33,100 bases of DNA from JBBPYR01 sp038199755 (lineage in GTDB: Bacteria > Chloroflexota > Ktedonobacteria > Ktedonobacterales > Ktedonobacteraceae), in contig JBBPYR010000068.1 in NCBI GenBank assembly GCA_038199755.1, forward strand, positions 1 to 33,100. Reading direction: 5' to 3'. Shown here piece by piece: positions 14,129 through 21,313 of this stretch. Position numbers and translations under genes: made by a program. Within the stretch, counting starts at the first letter, position 1, and every line of letters starts with the position of its first letter. The notes under the pieces were generated by a model that saw only the letters and a program-made list of their open reading frames with translations, was not told the DNA's origin and made no database searches.

Positions 14129-14171
14129 ATCTATGGCGGATATATCCGCCATAGATATAGTACCCTTTATT
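14114..14171. promoter_or_regulatory. Perfect 58-bp palindrome, probable PadR operator
   Basis: Bases 14114-14142 are exactly the reverse complement of 14143-14171, with no spacer. It contains TATATC/GATATA-like sub-repeats and overlaps the -10 and start site of the PadR operon, 19 bases before the PadR ATG. Autoregulation by PadR is the simplest reading. As RNA it would also form a 29-bp hairpin in the leader. Confidence 0.75.
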
Positions 14172-14189
14172 GTGGAAGCAGGGAGACGT

Positions 14190-14567
14190 ATGGGAAAGAC
14201 ACCACGAGAAGCAGAGGCGTTGTTACCGCTCACGCCTGCCGTGTTCCATATTCTGCTGGCTCTGGCAGATCAGGAGCGGCATGGGTATGGCATTATGCAG
14301 GAGATTCTGGCGCGGACGGATGGGCAGTTCAAGATGGGGCCGGGCACGCTGTATGGCTCGATCAAGCGTATGTTGGCTGATGGTCTAATTGAAGAGTCGG
14401 GTGAGCAGCCCGATGCACAGCTTGATGATGAACGTCGCCGCTACTATCGTTTGACTCACTTTGGGCAGCGAGTGGCACGAGCGGAGGCACGCCGCCTTGC
14501 CGCACTGGTGCATGTGGCTCAATTGAAGCATCTGCTGGGTGGGCCTGAATTGTTAGGGGGTCAATGA
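14190..14567 (+). CDS. PadR-family transcriptional regulator
   Basis: 125 residues from the ATG at 14190, chosen for the GGGAG site 4 bases upstream; the longer upstream frame crosses the palindrome and the end of the glycosyltransferase gene. The PadR winged helix is complete: TPAVFHILLALADQERHGYG, IMQEILARTDGQFKMGPGTL, YGSIKRMLADGLIEESGE, then the wing RRRYYRLTHFGQRVARAEARR. PadR proteins are dimeric repressors of genes next to them, released by small molecules or stress. The stop overlaps the ATG of the next gene (ATGA), so the prefix-PP2C protein is translationally coupled and its dose is tied to this regulator. The palindrome upstream is its probable operator. Confidence 0.92.
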   Translation: MGKTPREAEALLPLTPAVFHILLALADQERHGYGIMQEILARTDGQFKMGPGTLYGSIKRMLADGLIEESGEQPDAQLDDERRRYYRLTHFGQRVARAEARRLAALVHVAQLKHLLGGPELLGGQ

Positions 14568-15622
14568 TGGCAACTTTGCGCTCGCAAAAGCCTTCTGGCT
14601 CGGAACGCCTGTATCGCTGTTTGCTGTTGCTCTATCCGAAAGCGTTCCGTCGCATCTATGGTCAGGAGATGATGCGTTTTTTTCGTGATTGTTACTACGC
14701 GGAACGGCAGGCTAACGGCTCGCGCAGTTTGGCGCATTTGTGGGGAGTGGTGCTTGCTGACCTGCTTGCGACTGCTTGGAAAGAACATTGGAAAGCTGCT
14801 TTTAGTATGGTGAAATCTCTGGTTGGTTTAGAAGAACAGGAGCTACTGATGGCACAATCAATTCTCAATCTGGATGTTGCGCTGCGCACTGACATTGGCA
14901 AACGTGCCAGCAATGAAGATAACATGACTTCGTTCGTGCCGCAGGACCCACAGGTGATGGCGCGCAAGGGTGCATTGTTCGTGGTCGCGGATGGCCTGGG
15001 TGGTCATATACACGGCGGGTTGGCGAGCGAATTGGCGGTGAATACCATTCGCGATGTTTACTATCAGTACGAGGGCGACGATATTGCTGCCGCGCTCAGG
15101 CAAGCGGTGGAGCGGGCGAATGGGGTCATCTATGAACGCAATGTACAGGAGGCCTCGGCGGAGGAGATAGCAAAGAATGGCATGGGAACGACCTGTGTTG
15201 CAGCAGTGTTGCATGATGACCACATCTATGTTGCTAACGATGGCGATAGTCTGGCGTATGTGATACACGGCGATGAGATGCGGCAGATCGCTGAAGATCA
15301 CTCGTGGCCCGCCGAGCAGGTGCGTAAGGGTTTGATGAGCTTAGAGGAGGCGCGGGCGCAGGGCAAGAATAATATGATTACGCGCTGTCTGGGCATTCAT
15401 GCTACTGTGGAGGTGTTTGTTACCTCTGAAATGGTGCAGGATGGTGATATTCTAGTGCTCTGCACTGATGGCTTGTGGTCGCAGGTGAAGGATGATGAGT
15501 TGCGTGCTATTGTGCAGCAATCTACGCCGCAGGAGAGCGTGACGCGCCTGGTGGCACGCGCCAATGAGAATGGTGGGCCTGATAATATCACGGCGGTGGT
15601 GGTGCGGATATCACTGACATAA
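14564..15622 (+). CDS. PadR-associated prefix domain fused to a PP2C-type Ser/Thr phosphatase
   Basis: 352 residues. Residues 14-80 (LYRCLLLLYPKAFRRIYGQE, then MMRFFRDCYYA and LWGVVLADLLATAWKEHW) match the helical domain commonly found beside PadR regulators at the front of permease-like proteins. Residues ~100-350 are a complete PP2C phosphatase: TDIGKRASNEDN, VVADGLGGH (metal-binding Asp), GMGTTCVAAVL, VANDGDSLAYV, ITRCLG, VLCTDGLWSQVKDDE and GGPDNITAVVV. It should dephosphorylate Ser/Thr-phosphorylated proteins with two Mn/Mg ions. An in-frame ATG at 14849 has AGGAG 6 bases upstream and would give a free 257-residue PP2C, so two products are possible. The natural counterpart, a Ser/Thr kinase, is not in the window; a FHA protein is at 25.4 kb. 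Confidence 0.88.
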   Translation: MMATLRSQKPSGSERLYRCLLLLYPKAFRRIYGQEMMRFFRDCYYAERQANGSRSLAHLWGVVLADLLATAWKEHWKAAFSMVKSLVGLEEQELLMAQSILNLDVALRTDIGKRASNEDNMTSFVPQDPQVMARKGALFVVADGLGGHIHGGLASELAVNTIRDVYYQYEGDDIAAALRQAVERANGVIYERNVQEASAEEIAKNGMGTTCVAAVLHDDHIYVANDGDSLAYVIHGDEMRQIAEDHSWPAEQVRKGLMSLEEARAQGKNNMITRCLGIHATVEVFVTSEMVQDGDILVLCTDGLWSQVKDDELRAIVQQSTPQESVTRLVARANENGGPDNITAVVVRISLT

Positions 15623-15633
15623 CGAGGCGCACT

Positions 15634-15661
15634 CCATTTTCAAGCAAAATTTTGAAAATGG
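15634..15661. terminator. AT-rich hairpin after the PP2C gene
   Basis: CCATTTTCAA (15634-15643) pairs with TTGAAAATGG (15652-15661) around an 8-base loop, 12 bases after the stop codon. AT-rich and not followed by a clean T-run, so a weak terminator at best. Confidence 0.4.
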
Positions 15662-15693
15662 TACTTGCCTTCCCTAATGACTACTATATATGT

Positions 15694-15729
15694 TATAATA
15701 GTATTAACCCTTAGGGTTAATACTATTAT
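15694..15729. promoter_or_regulatory. 35-bp near-perfect palindrome over the higBA -10 (operator)
   Basis: Seventeen bases at 15695-15711 are the exact reverse complement of 15713-15729 around one central base. It overlaps a perfect TATAAT at 15694-15699 and ends 15 bases before the HigB GTG. This is the expected place for HigA autorepression. No good -35 was seen at the right distance. Confidence 0.7.
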
Positions 15730-15744
15730 TGAGGGGTTGGCTAG

Positions 15745-16083
15745 GTGGATATTATTTTTAGGGATCAGAAACTAGCTAAGGTATGTAATGATGAGTCTCT
15801 ATTAAAAAGAAAGTACGGTCAGATGCGTGCGAAGTTACTCAGGCGTCGGCTTGATGAATTTAGAGCTGCAGAAAACCTTGAAGTATTGCGTTCGCTGCCA
15901 TCAGTGAGATGCCATGAGTTGAAAGGAGATCGGAAAGGAACCTTAGCTGTAAACCTGGATCATCCCTATCGCCTCATTTTTGAACCAGCCAATGACCCAG
16001 TTCCAAGAAAACTTGATGGTGGCTTGGATTGGACGAAGGTAACAGCCATTAGAGTTCTTAGCGTGGAGGACTACCATGACTAA
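15745..16083 (+). CDS. higB: HigB/RelE-superfamily toxin (type II toxin-antitoxin)
   Basis: 112 residues starting at GTG with GAGGGG 8 bases upstream. The fold signature of HigB-type (plasmid-maintenance killer) toxins is visible: MDIIFRDQKLAKVCND opening, the conserved CHELKGDRKGTLAVNLDHPY RLIFEP core, and a C-terminal TKVTAIRVLSVEDYH strand. Family members are ribosome-dependent mRNA interferases that cut translated messages and halt growth; the basic residues in KGDRKG and the Arg of YRLIF are probable catalytic or RNA-contacting residues. Its last codons overlap the HigA start by 8 bases, so toxin and antitoxin are co-translated, toxin first as in the HigBA order. By eye the module is more AT-rich than its neighbours, consistent with transfer. 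Confidence 0.9.
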   Translation: MDIIFRDQKLAKVCNDESLLKRKYGQMRAKLLRRRLDEFRAAENLEVLRSLPSVRCHELKGDRKGTLAVNLDHPYRLIFEPANDPVPRKLDGGLDWTKVTAIRVLSVEDYHD

Positions 16084-17188
16084 TATATTACACAATGAAT
16101 ATCATCCCGATTCTGTTTCTTCTCCAGGAGAGACTCTTTTAGAAACGTTAGAAACAATAGACATGTCCCAGGCAGAACTTGCAAAACGTATGGGTCGCCC
16201 AACTAAAACGATTAATGAGATTATACAAGGGAAAGCCACTATTACCGCTGAAACGGCGTTGCAATTAGAGCAGGTATTGCATATACCAGCATCGTTTTGG
16301 TTAAAACGAGAGCAGCATTATCGTGAAGCTCTTGCCCGTATTAATGAGGAGAAACGCCTTGCAAATTGGGTTGACTGGCTGAAAGAACTTCCAATTCGAG
16401 AAATGGAATGTCGAGGCTGGATTCCACCTTGCTCCAGTAAAATTCAACAAGTGTCAGAGGCTCTAAAGTTCTTTGAAGTAGCCTCGCCAGATGCATGGCG
16501 AGCCATTTGGGAGCAGAAGGTTATTGCCTATCGTAAGTCTACAGCTCTCAAAAGTAGTTTTGGAGCAGCGACAACATGGCTCCGTCAAGGAGAAATAGAA
16601 GCCCAACAGATTGAAACTGCACCATATGATGATGAGGAATTTAGTGATACGTTAAAGCAAGTTCGTGCTCTAACTGTGCAGCCTGTGAGCATTTTTCAAG
16701 AAGAATTGGTGTGTATGTGTGCAAAAGTTGGCGTGGCTGTAGTTTTTGTACGAGAACTTCCTAACAGCGGGATTTGTGGGGTTACACGGTGGCTACCAGC
16801 AAAGAGAGCTTTGGTACAATTGAGCCTACGCTATAAAACAGATGATCAGCTTTGGTTTACCTTTTTCCATGAGGCAGGACATATTCTTCTACATGGAAGA
16901 CGACAATTTTTCCTAGAAACAGATTCTAAAGAGGATAAAACTGCTGAAGAGGAAGCTAATACATTCGCTAAAGACATACTCATTGATCCCGTACAGTGGC
17001 AACGATTTATTGAACAGAATTCTTTTCGCTCAAAGGTAGCTATTAAGCAATTTGCTCAGGAAATAGGGATTGCTCCCGGAATTGTCGTAGGAAGACTACA
17101 ACATGAGAAACGGTTGCGTTTTGATCATTGCAATGATCTTAAGCTTCGACTTGATTGGGGTTTAGGAGAGTGTGACTCTGTGGTTTAA
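16076..17188 (+). CDS. higA: HigA-type antitoxin: XRE helix-turn-helix fused to ImmA/IrrE metalloprotease domain
   Basis: 370 residues, far longer than the ~100 of a plain HigA. GGAGGA precedes the ATG. Residues 17-80 are a HigA/VapI-type XRE domain (PGETLLETLETIDMSQAELA, then RPTKTINEIIQGKATIT). Residues ~205-310 are an ImmA/IrrE-like (COG2856) zinc peptidase domain, with HEAGH at 265-269 and the later Glu-rich EEEANTFAKDILI segment (292-304) likely providing the third ligand. The N-terminus should bind the HigB toxin and the palindrome upstream. Whether the peptidase domain cleaves the antitoxin itself, another repressor, or is only structural is unknown; ImmA-type proteases elsewhere cleave repressors after DNA damage or other signals. 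A strong hairpin follows. Confidence 0.9.
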   Translation: MTNILHNEYHPDSVSSPGETLLETLETIDMSQAELAKRMGRPTKTINEIIQGKATITAETALQLEQVLHIPASFWLKREQHYREALARINEEKRLANWVDWLKELPIREMECRGWIPPCSSKIQQVSEALKFFEVASPDAWRAIWEQKVIAYRKSTALKSSFGAATTWLRQGEIEAQQIETAPYDDEEFSDTLKQVRALTVQPVSIFQEELVCMCAKVGVAVVFVRELPNSGICGVTRWLPAKRALVQLSLRYKTDDQLWFTFFHEAGHILLHGRRQFFLETDSKEDKTAEEEANTFAKDILIDPVQWQRFIEQNSFRSKVAIKQFAQEIGIAPGIVVGRLQHEKRLRFDHCNDLKLRLDWGLGECDSVV

Positions 17189-17223
17189 GCAGCTTTTGAG
17201 CTTTTTCTTGTTGGCTATAAAAT

Positions 17224-17264
17224 GGAGAAACACAGGACATTTGAGATATGTCTTGTGTTTCTCC
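17224..17264. terminator. 17-bp hairpin between higA and the DUF2382 gene
   Basis: GGAGAAACACAGGACAT (17224-17240) pairs with 17248-17264 with one wobble, around a 7-base loop. It lies between two convergent genes. The minus-strand side continues ATTTTATAG; the plus side lacks a T-tract. Confidence 0.6.
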
Positions 17265-17360
17265 AACGCTCCACTTGCAGAACAATTTTATGAGCTTTTA
17301 TCCCTCGTGTGAAAAACACACCTATCGTTGTAAGGGTATCTCCCACATACCTTAATAGCA

Positions 17361-18266
17361 TCATATTCCAGCTTGATTGATCCCTTGCGCTTCTGCGATA
17401 TCAATGCCTGCGTTATGTACGATGGCGTTGCCGTGACGCACTACCTGAACCTCTTCATGCTTGGCGGTAGCGGTGAGCTGCCTCGTCTCCTCGATCAGGT
17501 CTTTGCGGATGACGATTTCTTCCGCGACAACTGTTTGCTTGCTAATGGTGACTTGATCTTCGTGAAGCACGATGCGTAGTGTACCACCGGTTTGTAGCAC
17601 CTCGTCTGAGAGGGTGTTGCCAGGAGCAGCGGTTGAAGCCTGGGGTGCCTGATATTGTGCCACGTCTGCTTGCTGCCGTTCAATCAAGGTGCCGGGTTGA
17701 TCTACCTGTACGTGGGAGGAGGAGCTTTCCGCGAAGGGAATATGTTCAATGACTAATTCTTCGCGGGTGACGGGAACGGTGAAGGTTTTTTGCTCGGTGA
17801 TAATGCGTTTATGCACGCGAATTTCACCGAGTGGGATGGCCTGTTTGTTGACCTGGAGTTCTTCATGACGTATGGGAATAATGCGGGTACCACCCATCTC
17901 AATAGGGGTTGTTTCGGCGTTGTAGGCACCGTGACGATATAAAATGGTACGCGCTTCTTGCAATCGCTGCTCGTCTTGTACTACTAGCACCGTATTGCCC
18001 GTGTCAACTTCGCGTTGGTAATAATCCTTAGCGGTTTCTGGAATGTTTAGATTGGTGAGCATGTCCGCTGATTGCGTCGTTGTGGGCGACGGCTGTACCG
18101 CAAAAAGGTTTCTGAGACTGCCTAGTGCATTGCCATTGCCACCTTTGTGTAGGAGCGTTATCTGGTCGTTGCTAAAGCCTGCTTGTTGTAGTTCATGTAT
18201 TGCTGCTTCTGCAAGTGCGTGTTCGCGGAACACGCCTACTACTGCCGCACTTCCTGTTATCGCCAT
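17361..18266 (-). CDS. YsnF/AvaK-type DUF2382 stress protein
   Basis: 301 residues from the ATG at 18266, chosen for AAGGAG 7 bases upstream (a longer frame begins 14 codons earlier without a site). The N-terminal ~110 residues resemble the general stress protein 17M / YflT fold (VVGVFREHALAEAAIHELQQ, then AGFSNDQITLLHKGG, and TGNTVLVVQDEQRLQEARTI). The C-terminal half is a DUF2382 domain in two repeats: IPIRHEELQVNKQAIPLGEI with VHKRIITEQKTFTVPVTREE, and LHEDQVTISKQTVVAEEIVI with RKDLIEETRQLTATAKHEEV, separated by a Gln/Ala/Pro-rich linker. Proteins of this type are induced by stress in several bacteria and may act on the cell envelope or PRC-barrel partners; no enzymatic residues were seen. 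Alone on its transcript. Confidence 0.85.
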   Translation of the reverse strand: MAITGSAAVVGVFREHALAEAAIHELQQAGFSNDQITLLHKGGNGNALGSLRNLFAVQPSPTTTQSADMLTNLNIPETAKDYYQREVDTGNTVLVVQDEQRLQEARTILYRHGAYNAETTPIEMGGTRIIPIRHEELQVNKQAIPLGEIRVHKRIITEQKTFTVPVTREELVIEHIPFAESSSSHVQVDQPGTLIERQQADVAQYQAPQASTAAPGNTLSDEVLQTGGTLRIVLHEDQVTISKQTVVAEEIVIRKDLIEETRQLTATAKHEEVQVVRHGNAIVHNAGIDIAEAQGINQAGI

Positions 18267-18363
18267 TGAATAACTCCTTATTATGTAGATGTAGAGATTG
18301 TGTATCAAGAACAGAGGTATCTATTATTAGTAACACGTGAGCCGTTTTAGAATAGATACAGCC

Positions 18364-18411
18364 AAGCAAGAGGGTTGCCAAAGTCACTACGACTTGGCAA
18401 CCCTCTTGCTT
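18364..18411. terminator. 18-bp perfect hairpin after the YCII gene
   Basis: AAGCAAGAGGGTTGCCAA (18364-18381) pairs perfectly with 18394-18411, with GTC/GAC continuing inside past a bulged A. It lies 25 bases after the stop of the minus-strand YCII gene and upstream of the DUF2382 gene, so it likely separates the two. Confidence 0.6.
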
Positions 18412-18436
18412 TGCTGTACGCTCACTAGCATACGTT

Positions 18437-18760
18437 CTACATGACTGGGAAGGTTTCGTATACGGTGACTTGACCGCCGCTTTGCAAATGAGGGCAGCCC
18501 TGCGACATTTTGACGGCGGCGTCCAATGAGTCCGCTTTGATGATGGAATAGCCGGTGGCGAGCGTTCCTGCTGGGGTATTACTTACCTCGCCTTTGCCGC
18601 TGAGGGTTTTGGCGACGGGAGTAAAGGGATTGCCGCCATCTACGAGCGCGCTACCAAGTCCACCAAACCACGCACCCCACGCCTGCATCGAGGCAGCTTG
18701 TTCTGCTTCAGTGGTCGCCATACCCGCGCCGCCGCTATAGAGAAGTACAAAATTTGCCAT
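18437..18760 (-). CDS. YCII-related small protein
   Basis: 107 residues with AGAGGA six bases before the ATG. The family pattern is MANFVLLYSGGAGMA, a central QAWGAWFGGLGSALVDGGNP, TGYSIIKADSLDAAVKMSQGCP and a final QVTVYETFPV strand: a ferredoxin-like fold with dimerisation through beta strands. Many members have a conserved His/Asp active-site pair and act in peroxide- or aromatic-compound chemistry, or partner with sigma factors; here the His in CPHLQ is present, but the catalytic role is unproven. Separated by about 107 bases from the dehydrogenase gene upstream on the same strand, so read-through is possible. Followed by an 18-bp hairpin. Confidence 0.85.
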   Translation of the reverse strand: MANFVLLYSGGAGMATTEAEQAASMQAWGAWFGGLGSALVDGGNPFTPVAKTLSGKGEVSNTPAGTLATGYSIIKADSLDAAVKMSQGCPHLQSGGQVTVYETFPVM

Positions 18761-18867
18761 GTCTGATCCTCTTTCTTCATTCTAAATTGTAGAAGGATGT
18801 TCATCTTTGCCCTTCTGCTATAACGACGAATGGACTCTGGGGGAATCGACAATTTGGCGCGCGGCTT

Positions 18868-21300
18868 TTATTGCTTGATTTTTTCGTTCTTGGGATCATA
18901 CAACGGCTCCTTCATGACGGTTGCACCATAGTGTTCGCCAAAGAGTTGCACAGTGAGGCGTGTGCCCGCTGTAGTATACGCGCTGGGCAGGTAGCTGTAG
19001 GCGATGCTTTTGCGTATCGTATAGCCATAACCCGCACTGGTGACGCGACCAATGACGCGCTCACCATCCAGAAGCGGCTCACCACCGAGGGCGATTGCGC
19101 TTTCTTCATCAAGGATCAAACAGCAGAGTTTGCGCGTATTTCCTTGAGCCTTGATCTGTTCGAGGGCAGTGCGTCCCACGAAGTCACCTTTGTTGAGCTT
19201 GACGGCAAAGCCCAAACCTGCTTCGTAGGGATTATATTCGGAGTGGATGTCGGTACTCCAATAGCGATAGCCCTTTTCCAGGCGCAGCGACTCGATGGCG
19301 CGATAGCCTGCTGCGACGACGCCAAGCGATTGTCCAGCTTCCCACAGGGTATCCCACAGCTTAAGACCATATTCCATCGGGGCGTACAGTTCCCATCCCA
19401 GTTCGCCTACGTAGGTGACGCGCAAGGCTAGGACGGGAATATCGCCGATGGTGACATGTTGTGCCGTCAGATAGGGGAAGGCGGCGTTGGAGAAGTCGTT
19501 TTCGCTGACACGCTGCACGAGGTCACGCGCACGTGGCCCCCAGATGCCGATGCAGCAACGGCTAGAGGTGACATCGTTGATGTAGACGGAGCTATCGTTT
19601 GGTGTATTGTGACGCATCCAGGCTTGATCGTGTGTGCCAAAGGCGGTGCCAGTGATGATCTGGAAGCGGTCGCTGGCGAGGCGCGTCACGGTAAGGTCAC
19701 ATTCGATGCCACCGCGAGAGTTGAGCATCTGGGTGTAGGTGATGCTGCCGATGGGTTGATCCATCTGGTTATCAGTGATACGCTGCAAAAAGGCTAATGC
19801 GCCGGAGCCAAGCACCTCTAGTTTGCTGAACGAGGTCTCGTCAAAGAGGGCAACTCGTTCGCGCGTGGCCTGGTGCTCGGCACCGATGGCGGGCGACCAG
19901 AAGTGGGCGGCCCAGCCTTGCGGTGTGGGCCAGTTCTGCCCTGTTGCGAGTGTTTCGTTGGCTGTGAACCAGTTGGGACGTTCCCAACCAGCTTTTTCGC
20001 CGAAGGCTGCTCCCAGTTCGCTCAGACGCTGGTAAAGTGGGCTGAGACGCAGTTGGCGCGCACTGCTGCGTTCTTGCGCGGGATAGGTGATGTCGTAGTA
20101 GGTGCTGTACACCTCGTGGACACGAGTGGAGATGTAGCGGCGGCTGGCGGCGTAGGAGCCGAAGCGTCGCACATCCATATGCCACAGGTCCAGGCTCGGT
20201 TCGCCCTCAACAATCCATTCCGCGATCATTTTGCCCACGCCACCGGAGCCGGAGACGCCGTGTGCGCAGAAGCCACAGGCGACCCAGAAGCCAGACACCT
20301 CTGGCGTTTCGCCTAGAATGAACTCGCCATCGGGTGTGAATGATTCTAGCCCGTTGACACGCCTGATCAGTGCGGCGTTGCCAAGTGTTGGAATACGCTC
20401 AATACAATTGTCGAGAAGGTCGGCGAAACGAGGCTCATTGAAAGGATGAACGGTCGGATTGTCGGTAGCGGGAATGGCTTCAACAGCAAACTCGCTGGGA
20501 TTGCGTTCATAGCCGCCGAGCGAGAGGCCAAGACCATCTTGACGACAATAAACCAGCTTATCGGGGTCGCGCAAATTGGGGACTTTTGCCTCTTCTGATA
20601 GCCCTGCTAGTGGTGCCGTTAACGCCCATTGGTGCTGCATTGGGATCAGCGGGATGTTGACACCGACCATTTGCCCGATGCGTGGCGACCAGATGCCGGT
20701 GGCGGCGATAATGATTTCGCTTTGGATGCGCCCCTGGGTGGTGTTGATGGCGCGAACACGGCCATTGACAACTTCTATCCCTGTTACGCGAGTTTCGGCG
20801 TAGAAGGTTGCTCCACGCTGGCGGGCGGTATTTGCCAGTGCTTCAGCTAGAATGGTTGCTCGTGCTGAGCCATCTGAGGGCAGATACAAGGCTCCCTCAA
20901 CACCGTTTGTGCTCATGAGTGGGAAGAGTTGTTGTGTTTCTTGTGGTGTGAGCAATGCTGCGTCCAGGCCGACACCACGGGCGAATCCCAACTGTCGCTT
21001 GAGTTCTAACATGCGCTCCTTTGAGGAGGCTACGCGCAGGCTGCCGACACCATCATAGCCGTGCTTGCCCTCAACTTGCAGATCTTTGTAGAGCGAGACG
21101 CTGTACATGAGCATTTTGGTGAGGCTGACCGAGGAGCGCAGTTGACCAACCAGACCAGGGGCATGGGAGGTGGTGCCGCTGATCAGCGGTCCCTGTTCGA
21201 GCACGACGATATCGCGCCATCCCATTTGGGTGAGATGGTAGGCGATACTTGAACCGGCAATGCCACTGCCGATAATAACCACTCGTGCCTGGTTGAGCAT
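18868..21300 (-). CDS. Dimethylglycine/sarcosine dehydrogenase-like flavoprotein (DAO + GcvT domains)
   Basis: 810 residues from the ATG at 21300, preceded by AGGAG at 7 bases; the longer upstream frame runs into the kinase gene and is not coding. N-terminal FAD domain: VVIIGSGIAGSSIAYHL (8-23) and SGTTSHAPGL, with His46 at the position that carries covalent FAD in mammalian dimethylglycine and sarcosine dehydrogenases. Residues ~410-800 are GcvT-like folate-binding aminomethyltransferase domains, including GYRAIESLRLEKGYRYW and GLGFAVKLNKGDFVGRTAL. It should oxidatively demethylate an N-methyl-glycine-type amine and pass the one-carbon unit to tetrahydrofolate, in the cytoplasm. It follows a choline-kinase-like gene by 13 bases. 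The exact amine is not determined. Confidence 0.88.
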   Translation of the reverse strand: MLNQARVVIIGSGIAGSSIAYHLTQMGWRDIVVLEQGPLISGTTSHAPGLVGQLRSSVSLTKMLMYSVSLYKDLQVEGKHGYDGVGSLRVASSKERMLELKRQLGFARGVGLDAALLTPQETQQLFPLMSTNGVEGALYLPSDGSARATILAEALANTARQRGATFYAETRVTGIEVVNGRVRAINTTQGRIQSEIIIAATGIWSPRIGQMVGVNIPLIPMQHQWALTAPLAGLSEEAKVPNLRDPDKLVYCRQDGLGLSLGGYERNPSEFAVEAIPATDNPTVHPFNEPRFADLLDNCIERIPTLGNAALIRRVNGLESFTPDGEFILGETPEVSGFWVACGFCAHGVSGSGGVGKMIAEWIVEGEPSLDLWHMDVRRFGSYAASRRYISTRVHEVYSTYYDITYPAQERSSARQLRLSPLYQRLSELGAAFGEKAGWERPNWFTANETLATGQNWPTPQGWAAHFWSPAIGAEHQATRERVALFDETSFSKLEVLGSGALAFLQRITDNQMDQPIGSITYTQMLNSRGGIECDLTVTRLASDRFQIITGTAFGTHDQAWMRHNTPNDSSVYINDVTSSRCCIGIWGPRARDLVQRVSENDFSNAAFPYLTAQHVTIGDIPVLALRVTYVGELGWELYAPMEYGLKLWDTLWEAGQSLGVVAAGYRAIESLRLEKGYRYWSTDIHSEYNPYEAGLGFAVKLNKGDFVGRTALEQIKAQGNTRKLCCLILDEESAIALGGEPLLDGERVIGRVTSAGYGYTIRKSIAYSYLPSAYTTAGTRLTVQLFGEHYGATVMKEPLYDPKNEKIKQ

Positions 21301-21313
21301 AGATGATCTCCTT

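Noticed and set aside
13989..14189. N-terminal extension of PadR
   Set aside because: It crosses the 58-bp palindrome and the glycosyltransferase 3' end; GGGAG supports the ATG at 14190.
18280..18308. Promoter TTGATA-17-CATAAT for the DUF2382 gene
   Set aside because: Hexamers look good, but the predicted start would fall just after the AAGGAG site, removing it from the mRNA; not asserted.
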